Source of the DNA: Clostridia bacterium
GTDB lineage: Bacteria; Bacillota; Clostridia; Oscillospirales; CAG-272
DNA: 64,000 nt
Direction: 5' to 3'
Assembly (NCBI GenBank): GCA_017408585.1
Contig: JAFQUJ010000012.1
Location: 24,225-88,224, forward strand
Positions 51,156-59,474 of the stretch are shown here, piece after piece. Under the pieces are notes generated by a model that did not search any database, was not told the origin of the DNA, and saw only the letters and a program-made list of their open reading frames with translations. A program made the translations under genes and the position numbers. Positions within the stretch are counted from its first letter, which is position 1; each line of letters opens with the position of its first letter.

Positions 51156-53495
51156 ATGGAATACAAGTATGGCTATTTTAACGAAAGTGGAGACGAGTTT
51201 ATCATAACCTCTCCTAAGACCCCAAGACCATTTGACAACTTCCTATTCAATGACTCCTGCTATGCAAATGTGCATCAAACAGGTATCGGTTGCTTCGATT
51301 ATCAAATCGATGGCAAGGAGGGCATTCAGCTCTACACAGGCGTAGGAAGAATTTGTGACTACGATGTTTTTGGCAAGGACCACCTATACAATCGTCTTAT
51401 CTTCATTCGTGATAACGAAAGTGGAGAATTTTGGACACTAAACTGGGAGCCTGTTTGCCATCCTTATCAGGAATATCAATGCGTTCAAGGACTTGGATAT
51501 ACAGAGATTACAAACAAAACAAACGACCTTGTATCTAAAATGCGCATATTTGTTCCTGTTGGAACAGACGCAACAGAGCTTTGGAAGCTCTCCTTCAAGA
51601 ACGAAACAGGAAAGAAAAAATCCTACTCAATCTTTACATATAGCCAAATTCAATTCCGCTTTAAGTGGGGCTTTGATAGCTATGGCGACACAATGTATCG
51701 CGCAACACGCTTTGACGAGGAAAGAAATACCTTCTACATGACAAAGCACCCATTCATTAAGCCACATAACTACCTCACCGCATTTATGACCGCCGACAAG
51801 AAGATTGTAGGTAGCGACGGATGCCAAAATGTGTTTGTTGGCGAATATGGAACAATTGGCGCACCCGAGGTTGTAAGAGAGGGCAAATGCAAGAACTCAA
51901 TCGGCTCTGCAAACGCAACAATCTGCACACTTCAATTCGATATCGAGCTTGACGCAGGACAGAGCGAGTATATCTCACTTATGCTTGGTGTAGGAAGCGA
52001 GGAAAACGATTCTATTGCGCTCTCTGATAAGTACCTAAATAACCAAGAAAAGTATTTCGAGGAAATGAAGGCTCACTATAAGGCGATGTATAACCAAAAC
52101 CACATTACCACAACAGATGAGCACTTTGACCGCCTAATCAACTATTGGGGCAAGCACGCAACACACTTTGGCGCAACATGGTGTCGTTGGGGCTATAATG
52201 GCTATCGTGACATTGTTCAACACGGCTTTGGCGTAGTGTCCTTTAAGACTGATAGAACAAAGCAAATCTTGAAGGAAGCAATTCAAAACCAATACGCAAG
52301 CGGAATGGCTGTTCGTGGCTGGAACCCTGTTGATACAAAGGCATACTCAGACTCAGCGCTCTGGCTTGAATTTACACTCACCGCATATCTAAGAGAAACA
52401 GGCGATATTGATTTCTTGAGCGAGGTTTACCCATTCAGAGACGAGGGCGAGGCAACCGTTCTTGGTCACATGGACCGTGCTCTTGACTTCCTTGAGTCAA
52501 ACAAGGGCGAGCATGACCTTCTTCTTATCAAGTTTGGTGACTGGAACGACTCACTTACCGGCGTAGGTAAGGAGGGCAGAGGCGAGAGCGTATGGCTATC
52601 AATCGCATACGCACAGGCGCTTTACGAAATGGCAGAGCTTGCACGCTTTATGGGCGATAGCGCAAAGGAAGCAAACTACCTCTCTCGCCGTGAGGCAATC
52701 ATGAAGGCGATAAACGATAACGCTTGGGACGGAGAGTGGTATAGACGCTGTTACACGGATAATGGCTCACCTCTTGGAAGCGTTCAAAATAAATACGCAA
52801 AAATGTTCATGGAGCCACAATGCTGGTCACTCATTTCGGGAGTTGCAAGCGAGGAAAGAGCAAACACCATCATCAAGGCAATGGACGAGAGAATGCTAAC
52901 CCCTGTTGGATACCTCTTGCTCACCCCTTCATATAAGGAATTTGACTCAACAATCGGTCGTATTTCATCAATGGAGCCGGGCATTTGCGAAAACGGAACA
53001 ATCTATTCACATACAAATATCTGGATGATTTTGGGACTTCTCAAATATGGTAAGGCAGACCTCGCATATGAGCTGTTTAAGAAGATTGCCCCCGGCTATA
53101 TCGTAGGCGATAATACCGAGATTAAGAACAAGTGCCTACCATATATGTTCTCAAACTGCTACTTTGGTCCGGAGCATAAGAATAGCGCATTCCAAATGGA
53201 ATACAGCTGGATTACAGGCTCAGTTGCTTGGTACACCAACACAATGGAAAACTACCTTGTTGGCGCAAGAGCAACCTATGAGGGACTTGTAATTGAGCCA
53301 CATCTCCCATTCGAGAGCGCAAAAATGAAGCGTAGCTTCCGTGGCGCAGAATACGATATTACCGTATCTAACCCATCAAAGCTCGCAAAGAACTACACTC
53401 TTGAAATCACAGTTGACGGTAAAAAGCTCGATGGCAACATCGTTCCTTCATTCGCTGATGGAAAGACACATAGCATAGCCGTAATCGTAAAATGA
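51156..53495 (+). CDS. GH94 glycoside phosphorylase (cellobiose phosphorylase-like)
   Basis: A 779-aa protein of the GH94 type. The N-terminal super-beta-sandwich opens YGYFNESGDEFIITSPKTPR, with YQEYQCVQGLGYTEITNKTN. The (alpha/alpha)6 barrel carries the general acid Asp in IKFGDWNDSLTGVG (near 455). Later landmarks are SLISGVASEERAN, GIGRIS-like IGRISSMEPGICENG and EYSWITGSVAWYTNTMENYL. A C-terminal jelly-roll ends the protein. GH94 enzymes use phosphate to split beta-glucosides to a sugar 1-phosphate, a way to save ATP after oligosaccharide import. Cellobiose, cellodextrin, chitobiose or laminaribiose cannot be distinguished by eye. I start at 51156 (AAAGGA ten bases before); a frame nine codons longer has no ribosome site. 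Confidence 0.88.
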   Translation: MEYKYGYFNESGDEFIITSPKTPRPFDNFLFNDSCYANVHQTGIGCFDYQIDGKEGIQLYTGVGRICDYDVFGKDHLYNRLIFIRDNESGEFWTLNWEPVCHPYQEYQCVQGLGYTEITNKTNDLVSKMRIFVPVGTDATELWKLSFKNETGKKKSYSIFTYSQIQFRFKWGFDSYGDTMYRATRFDEERNTFYMTKHPFIKPHNYLTAFMTADKKIVGSDGCQNVFVGEYGTIGAPEVVREGKCKNSIGSANATICTLQFDIELDAGQSEYISLMLGVGSEENDSIALSDKYLNNQEKYFEEMKAHYKAMYNQNHITTTDEHFDRLINYWGKHATHFGATWCRWGYNGYRDIVQHGFGVVSFKTDRTKQILKEAIQNQYASGMAVRGWNPVDTKAYSDSALWLEFTLTAYLRETGDIDFLSEVYPFRDEGEATVLGHMDRALDFLESNKGEHDLLLIKFGDWNDSLTGVGKEGRGESVWLSIAYAQALYEMAELARFMGDSAKEANYLSRREAIMKAINDNAWDGEWYRRCYTDNGSPLGSVQNKYAKMFMEPQCWSLISGVASEERANTIIKAMDERMLTPVGYLLLTPSYKEFDSTIGRISSMEPGICENGTIYSHTNIWMILGLLKYGKADLAYELFKKIAPGYIVGDNTEIKNKCLPYMFSNCYFGPEHKNSAFQMEYSWITGSVAWYTNTMENYLVGARATYEGLVIEPHLPFESAKMKRSFRGAEYDITVSNPSKLAKNYTLEITVDGKKLDGNIVPSFADGKTHSIAVIVK

Positions 53496-53511
53496 TTTTC
53501 AAATAAAAATC

Positions 53512-53543
53512 AAATCCACCTGCATCATAGCAGGTGGATTTTT
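53512..53543 (+). terminator. Terminator of the GH94 gene
   Basis: AAATCCACCTGC/GCAGGTGGATTTTT stem 17 bases after the stop codon. Confidence 0.9.
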
Positions 53544-53637
53544 GTTGCTTGTTCAACTTCGGCTAGAGCTGAAATTTGGGTGTCGCACCCTTGTTTGCTT
53601 TTGCTAAGACACAGAACCATTCTTTGTCTGTTCTTGT

Positions 53638-54354
53638 TTATTCAGGCAGATAGGTTCTAACCTCACAGCTTGAATTGTAATTTTGGCCTTCGAAAACATA
53701 CTCTTTGTTAATTATTTTAATTTCCGTTAAGGTGGTATTATTGCAAAGAGATTTGGGGATTATGCAAACATCAGTATAACCACTCTCCGCCTGGCTGAAA
53801 TTTTGCTTTTTTGAATATACACGATTGTAAGTTATAGTATAACAATCATTTTCTTCCTTGAAATCGGTATAGTATATATCTTCCGAACGAATTACAGGAG
53901 TTCTTCCACTTATTACAATAACAAAATAATCGTCAAAAGTTGCTTCTGTAATAATTTCGAAAATATTTTCCAAGGTCACGCCCTTCAAAAAATCCTCATA
54001 AGTGAAAATTACCTTTGCGTGTTGCTCTCCAATATTAAGGCTGGGCGTTGAATATTGATATTTATCTAGAAAGGCATTATACGCATCAAAATATTCGCAA
54101 GTTACGCCATCTAATATAACCTTTTCGGCGGTATCGTCAACCAAGCTTTCGCTTTCACTTGAAATATCAACACTTTCAGTTTCGCTATCAAGTGTAGTCA
54201 TTGTTTCTTCGTGATTTCGGGAAGATTCCTCACTATCGCTTTCCTTGACACCTTCACTTTGACTTGATATCTCTGTCGGCGTTTCGTTATTGCACGATAC
54301 GAAAATACCAAGGCAGAAAATCAAGGCTAAAAGTATTGATAATAGCTTTTTCAT
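53638..54354 (-). CDS. Lipoprotein of the tandem paralogue family, copy 4
   Basis: A 238-aa lipoprotein. The signal peptide MKKLLSILLALIFCLGIFVS is followed by the lipobox cysteine (VSC). It differs by one residue from that of the gene at 54436. A Ser/Glu-rich linker follows (residues 25-80). The family core comes next (VIFTYEDFLKGV, ATFDDYFVIVISGRTPVIRS, SGYTDVCIIPKSL). I do not recognise a named domain. It is expected to sit on the outer face of the membrane. The ribosome site and ATG context (AAAGGAGTTGATTTTATG) match the frameshifted copy exactly. Last of four tandem paralogues. Confidence 0.8.
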   Translation of the reverse strand: MKKLLSILLALIFCLGIFVSCNNETPTEISSQSEGVKESDSEESSRNHEETMTTLDSETESVDISSESESLVDDTAEKVILDGVTCEYFDAYNAFLDKYQYSTPSLNIGEQHAKVIFTYEDFLKGVTLENIFEIITEATFDDYFVIVISGRTPVIRSEDIYYTDFKEENDCYTITYNRVYSKKQNFSQAESGYTDVCIIPKSLCNNTTLTEIKIINKEYVFEGQNYNSSCEVRTYLPE

Positions 54355-54435
54355 AAAATCAACTCCTTTTGAAATGGTGCGAGTTACACGCCCCTTTTAC
54401 TGTTTTTGCTTTTTAAGGCATAAATGTTACTAGTC

Positions 54436-55376
54436 TTATTCAAAATATAGTATGTTTTCCAGTTTCAACTTTAAGTCCGTGATTGAATCGGGGCTGAATT
54501 TCAAAGAGGATCTTGGAATTTCCACAAAATCAAAGCATACCTCTATTGACTCGGGAAGAATTGATCTGCCTGGCATTTGATAGGCAATTAGCTTAACCTC
54601 GCCCTCTTGCCTTAACAAGTCAAAATATCCAATTTCGTCAAAAAATGAGCTTTTTTCACGATACACCGCTAAGTATATATTTTCTTCAAAATTAAAGGCT
54701 TTTTCGTAGGAATACACTTTTTCCTTAAAGGCGTCGTAAGTTTCCTCACTTGTTAAAACCCATGAGTCTCCATTTTTACGGGAGTCAAGAGCGTTTTCTA
54801 AGCTTGACGAAGTATAAGCCTTATAGATTTGTATTTTATTTACATTTACTTTAAATTTTTTTATTGTATCAGCGGAGGCTTCTCCCAAGGAATCTCTTGG
54901 AATGGTTATGTAGGTATAACTAATGGTTGAAGCAGGGTTTCCCGCTACTCCTTTTTTCCCGAAACAAAGGTTTTATCAAGCGTTAGATATGCAATTTCGT
55001 TATCAATGTAAAAATTTCTATATCCTATTTCGGTTTCGCCTTCTACCAAAACAGATGCGCTTGAGTAATGGCAAATTACATAAATGAAATTCTTTTCAAA
55101 AAAGCTCTCGTCTATATAATCTCCGTTTGAAATCAAATCCTTAAAATCATCGTATGTATCAATTATTTTGTAATACGATCCAAACGAAAGATCTGTAGCA
55201 TTGTTATTATTCTTTGAGGGCATATCATGACCCGTGTATTCAAAATCCGAGCTTGCCTGATAATACTTCAAACTGCTTTCATCATCTTTGCTAGAATCAT
55301 GTTTATCGTTATTACACGAAACAAACATACCAAGGCAGAAAATCAAGGCTAAAAGTATTGATAATAGCTTTTTCAT
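54436..55376 (-). CDS. Lipoprotein of the tandem paralogue family, copy 3, split by a -1 frameshift site
   Basis: Two frames make one protein. Frame 1 (55376-54945) encodes the lipoprotein signal MKKLLSILLALIFCLGMFVS plus Cys and the first core module (FFEKNFIYVICHYSSASVLV). It stops at TAG 54947-54945. Just before the stop is an in-frame A AAA AAG heptamer (54957-54951). A shift of -1 there continues as KKGVAGNPASTISYTYITIP and reads to 54436 through a second core module (NFEENIYLAVYREKSSFFDE), giving 313 aa. The second frame alone lacks a proper start. Either this is programmed -1 frameshifting or the gene is broken by an indel. The conceptual protein fits the paralogues well, with two core modules rather than one. 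Confidence 0.65.
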
Positions 55377-55404
55377 AAAATCAACTCCTTTCGGGAAGGT
55401 GTTT

Positions 55405-56052
55405 TTAATTATTGTCGCCGACTGTAACAGGCGATACTTCCTTTAAAATCACAGAATCCCAGCCTAACATTTCTTGTTCTATTCCTGCTTTGGGAACAAG
55501 AATGATATAATATCCGGACTCGCTTTCGCCCAACAAATCATATTCTGCATAATAATTTAATGTATTTGCAAAAAGATACTCACTATAATCCTTGTTAAAA
55601 TGAGGTGTAAATCTATAAAAAGCCTCATTTATATATTGAGCCGAGCGCGCTCCTGCCGATACTGTTATTATAAAATAATTATCAAAGGTTTTTTCATCAA
55701 TTTCAATATTGTTTTCTTGGCAGTGATTGTAAAATCCGGAGCTTGCAAAATCTTCATATTTAAAAAATATTGTATTTATTTGAAAAACATTTTCTGTCAA
55801 GTGTGCATTTTCGGCTTTTACAAAATAATGCTGATATGCCTGCTTTTTTAACTCGTTTTCCTTTTGGCTTTGCTCCGCTAAAATTTCGTTCTTTACCTCT
55901 TGGCGCAACTCGCCTTCAAGAGTTATGGATATTTCTTCGCTTAGGCTTGTATAAAGCTCCTTTTCTATTTCGTTTCTTAACGATTCTTCATTTGTGCAAG
56001 CAATCAAACCGATACATACTACTAAGGTTAGAATTAATAATATTTTTCTCAT
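55405..56052 (-). CDS. Lipoprotein of the tandem paralogue family, copy 2
   Basis: A 215-aa lipoprotein with signal MRKILLILTLVVCIGLIAC (lipobox IAC). A charged helical region of about 60 residues follows, with an ELRxE-type repeat (SLRNEIEKELYTSL, TLEGELRQEVKNEI), and then the core (FKYEDFASSG, TFDNYFIITVSAGARSAQYI, ESGYYIILVPKAG). The core's order matches copies 3 and 4. Function is unknown; likely outside the membrane. It starts five bases after the stop of copy 1. Confidence 0.8.
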   Translation of the reverse strand: MRKILLILTLVVCIGLIACTNEESLRNEIEKELYTSLSEEISITLEGELRQEVKNEILAEQSQKENELKKQAYQHYFVKAENAHLTENVFQINTIFFKYEDFASSGFYNHCQENNIEIDEKTFDNYFIITVSAGARSAQYINEAFYRFTPHFNKDYSEYLFANTLNYYAEYDLLGESESGYYIILVPKAGIEQEMLGWDSVILKEVSPVTVGDNN

Positions 56053-56056
56053 AATA

Positions 56057-56692
56057 TTATTTCACCTCGCCTTCTAAAACCTCTATGGTTTCATGTATTA
56101 TTGTCTTGCCAGAATCTATTCCTTCAGGTAATTTTATATCTTTCTTAGGAATTAAAACAATGTGCATTTCAACAACTCTTGTATTTAAGCCTGCATAATC
56201 AAGGCTTGCATAATATTCGATAGAATAGCCAATCGGTGTGCCTGCTTTAGAATATTCTATTTTAAAATCGTAATACGCTTGGTTGATATAGTTACTACCT
56301 TTTCCAAACGCCATTACCATAACATAATTTTCTTCAAAGGTTTCCTCTTTAATCATAGGAGCAAGATTTGACATATTTGCGTGACCGCTAAGAAAGCTTT
56401 CGTATTTATCGTATATACCAAGGCATCTAAACGCCCCTACCGAATCGCAATCTATTTGATAAAACTTATATCCATTTTGTAGCTTTTCCAGTTGTTCTTC
56501 CCGTTGCTCGTCTAAAAGCTCTTGCTCAACCTCTGAGCGCAGTTCGTTTTTTATAACAGGTGTAAGTTCATTTTCAATGCTTGTGCGAAGCTCACATTCA
56601 ACTTGACTTCTTAACTCATCCTCGCTTGAACAAGAAGCTAAGGCGACACAGCATATCATTATTGCTAAAAATAGCGCGATTAGCTTTTTCAT
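56057..56692 (-). CDS. Lipoprotein of the tandem paralogue family, copy 1
   Basis: A 211-aa lipoprotein with signal MKKLIALFLAIMICCVALAS and a lipobox Cys (ASC). The helical ELRxE region (DELRSQVECELRTSIENELT, PVIKNELRSEVEQELL) repeats that of copy 2. The core follows (IYDKYESFLSG, TFEENYVMVMAFGKGSNYIN, HIVLIPKKD). I start at 56692, where AAAGGAG lies eight bases before; a longer upstream frame is rejected. It is the first gene of the lipoprotein operon. A possible -10 with TG extension (TGCTAAAAT) lies at about 56736-56744. Confidence 0.8.
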   Translation of the reverse strand: MKKLIALFLAIMICCVALASCSSEDELRSQVECELRTSIENELTPVIKNELRSEVEQELLDEQREEQLEKLQNGYKFYQIDCDSVGAFRCLGIYDKYESFLSGHANMSNLAPMIKEETFEENYVMVMAFGKGSNYINQAYYDFKIEYSKAGTPIGYSIEYYASLDYAGLNTRVVEMHIVLIPKKDIKLPEGIDSGKTIIHETIEVLEGEVK

Positions 56693-56744
56693 AAAACCAA
56701 CTCCTTTGTTTATCTCGTTCCTTTCTAATTTCATTTTAGCATAC

Positions 56745-57005
56745 AAATTCATAAAATTCCTTAGTGTTCACAATTTTTTCACACAAGGCTTCCTGATTTT
56801 TCTGTTTTGCACAAATTTTGATTTTTTTATTATCCTTTGAAATTATTATTTTTGTGCAAGATAACGATAATTTCTTCTGTTTAATAAAACAATGGAAAAT
56901 AAAAAGTGTGACAAGATTTTTAAAAATTTTTTTAGATTTTTTATTTTTTTGTAAAAAAGACTGATGAGCAACGGCTTTTGGGCTTATTGACTTGCTCCCG
57001 AAAAC
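56745..57005. other. AT-rich intergenic stretch, no gene seen
   Basis: About 260 very AT-rich bases between the lipoprotein promoter and the CotH terminator. No coding frame or RNA structure was recognised. Confidence 0.5.
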
Positions 57006-57035
57006 AAAAAATCGGCTTGATTACAAGCCGATTTT
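57006..57035 (-). terminator. Terminator of the CotH-family gene
   Basis: AAAAATCGGCTTG/CAAGCCGATTTT stem just after the stop codon at 57041. Confidence 0.85.
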
Positions 57036-57040
57036 GTAGC

Positions 57041-58726
57041 TTATTCGCTTTCAACTGTGGGGGCAGGATAGCTATTTTTCAAAAACGCAAGGCTATTTTT
57101 AAGATAATCCTTGACGAAGTTTAATTGCTCCTGCCATGATCTGAGATTGTTAAGCTCGCTTGGATTGGGATAAACATATGTGCCAAGAATTTGCCATCTT
57201 TCAAAATTGCGGTCAAAGCCCACCCTGTTTTCCTCAAGATATGTATAGCAATCGCTTAGCGTTTGCTCAATTATCGGCGTACATTCGTCAAGCAGAGAGC
57301 CAACCAGCTCCTTAAACTCATCGTGACGGAGAAGGTAGTTAAACCATACATTATCCATCTTCGCCCAAAGATAATAGTAACGCCTAGCGCTTTCGTTGTT
57401 GCTTATGTTTCCAACGCTGCGGTCAAAGTCCCAAACAGGACCACAGAATAGCTTGTCGCCCGCATCCTTGTACATATAAAAGCTCGAAAAGCCAACATCA
57501 ACGCATTTGAACATTTCAAACACGATATAGGCTCTTGCAAAGGACTCTGTGTCGATTAAAGCCTCGATTTGCGAGTAATCGCTACCCTTAATTGCGCTCA
57601 TGCAATCGTTCATATATTGCTCCACAAACGCAATTTGGTCAGCTCTTAGCGTGTTAGGCTCTTTTATCGAATAAGGAATTCTGTCAATTACAAAATTGGT
57701 GTTGTCCTCTCGCTCGTCAAGCTCGATAACATATCCTGTGTCAAGTGCGTCGCTGTCAGTTATGTTAACACGGTTTTCGCCAATCTCGATTTGGTCGCAA
57801 ACCAGATACACCCCTCGGTATTCGCCATTTAAGTATAGGTCAACAAACTGTACCGAGCTTGAATATTCAAGCCCGATAGCATAGGCAACCGAATACGCAA
57901 GATAGTTTCTTGAAAGACTTAGGTCAAAGTGGTTGGAAATCAGAGTCCATTCCTTCGCCTTGCCATTTCCAAACAGGTCAATGGCGTTATCAAATTTGAT
58001 TTTGTACGAGCGCTTGTCAAGCTGATAGCTTGTGTTTCCCCTGCCTCGAATTCCGCCACTCTCGCCCTTGAAATTGTATTTTTCCGTGTTTTCAACATTA
58101 ATTGTGCAATCCCTGTAATCACCCTTTGGAATTCTGTTGCTTCCGTCAAGAGTGTCAATCGCAAGAACAGGCAAGCAAAGGTCCACGCGACTAAAAATCG
58201 CCACAAGCTCTATGTCCTCGGTGGGTGAAATCTGTATTTTGTCGCTCGTTTCGCCACTATCCCAGCACACAAAGCGATAGCCTGTCTTTGGCACAGCGGT
58301 AACATATGTTGTTTTTTGACCGCTACCCACAGCTTGCTCCTTTTGCCCATCAATGTAACCATGATTTTTATTGCAAGAGAAGGTGACCTCAAACAGCTTT
58401 TCAAACCTAGCGCATATAACCACACTTTCACTTGGCGAGTCAAGGCGAGCAGAGGCGTTAAAGCCATCATCCCAGCCGATAAAGCGATAGCCCTCGTTTG
58501 CGATAGCCCTAACAGCCGTGCCCTTTTCGCCTACAATGATTGATTGTAGAGCAGTGCCCTCAATATAGCCACCATCAAGCGCACGATATTCAATTGTAAT
58601 TTTGCCATCATTTGTGCTCTCACTCTCGCTCTCGCTTGATGCGCTCTCGCTTGTTGATTCCGTTATGAAATCACAGGAGCAAAGGAAGAGCAAAAGGCAA
58701 AGGGCTAAAAATAAAATACGCCTCAT
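57041..58726 (-). CDS. CotH-family lipoprotein with InlB-type repeats
   Basis: A 561-aa lipoprotein. The signal peptide is MRRILFLALCLLLFLCSC and the lipobox Cys is near residue 16-18. A Ser/Glu-rich linker is followed by two divergent InlB-type beta repeats (residues about 40-180: GYRFIGWDDGFNASARLDSP and GYRFVCWDSGETSDKIQISP). A CotH kinase-like domain fills residues about 190-540: GGIRGRGNTSYQLDKRSYKI, WTLISNHFDLSLSRNYLAYS, QFVDLYLNGEYRGVYLVCDQ, VIELDERED and GPVWDFDRSVGNIS. The catalytic pattern of CotH-type protein kinases is kept. Surface CotH proteins phosphorylate spore-coat proteins in Bacillus; here it is likely outside the membrane. ATG at 58726 after AGAGGA. Confidence 0.85.
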   Translation of the reverse strand: MRRILFLALCLLLFLCSCDFITESTSESASSESESESTNDGKITIEYRALDGGYIEGTALQSIIVGEKGTAVRAIANEGYRFIGWDDGFNASARLDSPSESVVICARFEKLFEVTFSCNKNHGYIDGQKEQAVGSGQKTTYVTAVPKTGYRFVCWDSGETSDKIQISPTEDIELVAIFSRVDLCLPVLAIDTLDGSNRIPKGDYRDCTINVENTEKYNFKGESGGIRGRGNTSYQLDKRSYKIKFDNAIDLFGNGKAKEWTLISNHFDLSLSRNYLAYSVAYAIGLEYSSSVQFVDLYLNGEYRGVYLVCDQIEIGENRVNITDSDALDTGYVIELDEREDNTNFVIDRIPYSIKEPNTLRADQIAFVEQYMNDCMSAIKGSDYSQIEALIDTESFARAYIVFEMFKCVDVGFSSFYMYKDAGDKLFCGPVWDFDRSVGNISNNESARRYYYLWAKMDNVWFNYLLRHDEFKELVGSLLDECTPIIEQTLSDCYTYLEENRVGFDRNFERWQILGTYVYPNPSELNNLRSWQEQLNFVKDYLKNSLAFLKNSYPAPTVESE

Positions 58727-58745
58727 AATTCCTCTTAAAAGTATA

Positions 58746-58770
58746 AAGCCCACAAAAGTGGGCTTGTTTT
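58746..58770 (-). terminator. Terminator after the methylglyoxal synthase-like gene
   Basis: AAGCCCAC/GTGGGCTT stem with an AAAA loop. The minus strand continues TATACTTTT. Confidence 0.6.
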
Positions 58771-58811
58771 TAGTATAAATGCTTGCTCAATGGGATAAGC
58801 CTACGCTACAA

Positions 58812-59258
58812 TTAGTATTTTGGAGCACCCCTGTGTCGAATATTGTACTCTGAACGAGGGTTGATAAACTCACGATAATCAAGCTCACCACGCTCAAGCG
58901 CGGTAACGATAATTTCAGCTGTTGCGATATTTGTAGCAACAGGAACATTGTGAACATCGCAAAGGCGGAGAAGATTTTGCTCAACCGAGTTTACAGCCGA
59001 ATCCGGACGCGGAGTTGTTGAGCGGAAATAGAAAAGCACATCAATTTCGTCAAAGGAGATACGCGAGGCAATCTGTTGCTCTCCACCCTGAGTTCCCGAA
59101 AGAAGCTTTTCAATTTTTAGGCCTGTCGCCTCTGAAATATAAGCGCCCGTTGTGCTTGTCGCGCAAATAGAGTGCTTTGAAAGCGTACCACAATAAGCGA
59201 TACAAAGCTGAGTTATCAATTCTTTTTTTGTGTCATCTGCAATAATTGCAATTTCCAT
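58812..59258 (-). CDS. Methylglyoxal synthase-like protein with altered active site
   Basis: A 148-aa MGS-domain protein whose length and order match MgsA: IAIIADDTKKELITQ at the start, CATSTTGAYISEATGLKIEK, the phosphate loop LLSGTQGGEQQIASRI and VPVATNIATAEIIVTALERG. MgsA makes methylglyoxal from dihydroxyacetone phosphate. Three residues important in E. coli MgsA differ: His19 (AHD) is Asp (ADD), catalytic Asp71 (GGDQQ) is Glu (GGEQQ), and the PHDPD segment with His98 reads TPRPDSAV. Activity and substrate are therefore open. GAGGCG lies before the ATG. Single-gene unit. Confidence 0.8.
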   Translation of the reverse strand: MEIAIIADDTKKELITQLCIAYCGTLSKHSICATSTTGAYISEATGLKIEKLLSGTQGGEQQIASRISFDEIDVLFYFRSTTPRPDSAVNSVEQNLLRLCDVHNVPVATNIATAEIIVTALERGELDYREFINPRSEYNIRHRGAPKY

Positions 59259-59326
59259 AGCAAACGCCTCCTATAACATCCATGGAATAAATAAGCAAAA
59301 GCTATTTACATAGTTTTCTATAATAG

Positions 59327-59355
59327 ATAATATCACAGTTTTTGTCATTTGTCAA
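59327..59355 (-). promoter_or_regulatory. Promoter of the methylglyoxal synthase-like gene
   Basis: On the minus strand, TTGACA (59355-59350), 17 bp, TATTAT (59332-59327). Confidence 0.8.
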
Positions 59356-59441
59356 TGGAATTCATTAAATTTATTTAATTTTTTACGAAAAAATTTACAA
59401 AATAGCGTCAAAAAACGCCACTTGATTTGTGTAAAATAACC

Positions 59442-59469
59442 AAAAAGGCTTCCTCGAGAGAGGAAGCCT
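59442..59469 (-). terminator. Terminator of the Ca/Na antiporter gene
   Basis: AGGCTTCCTC/GAGGAAGCCT stem followed on the minus strand by TTTTT, five bases after the stop codon. Confidence 0.9.
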
Positions 59470-59474
59470 GAATC

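Noticed and set aside
54436-54888. A separate 150-aa gene
   Set aside because: Its first codon would be a TTG without a ribosome site, and its frame continues upstream to the slip site of the lipoprotein gene.
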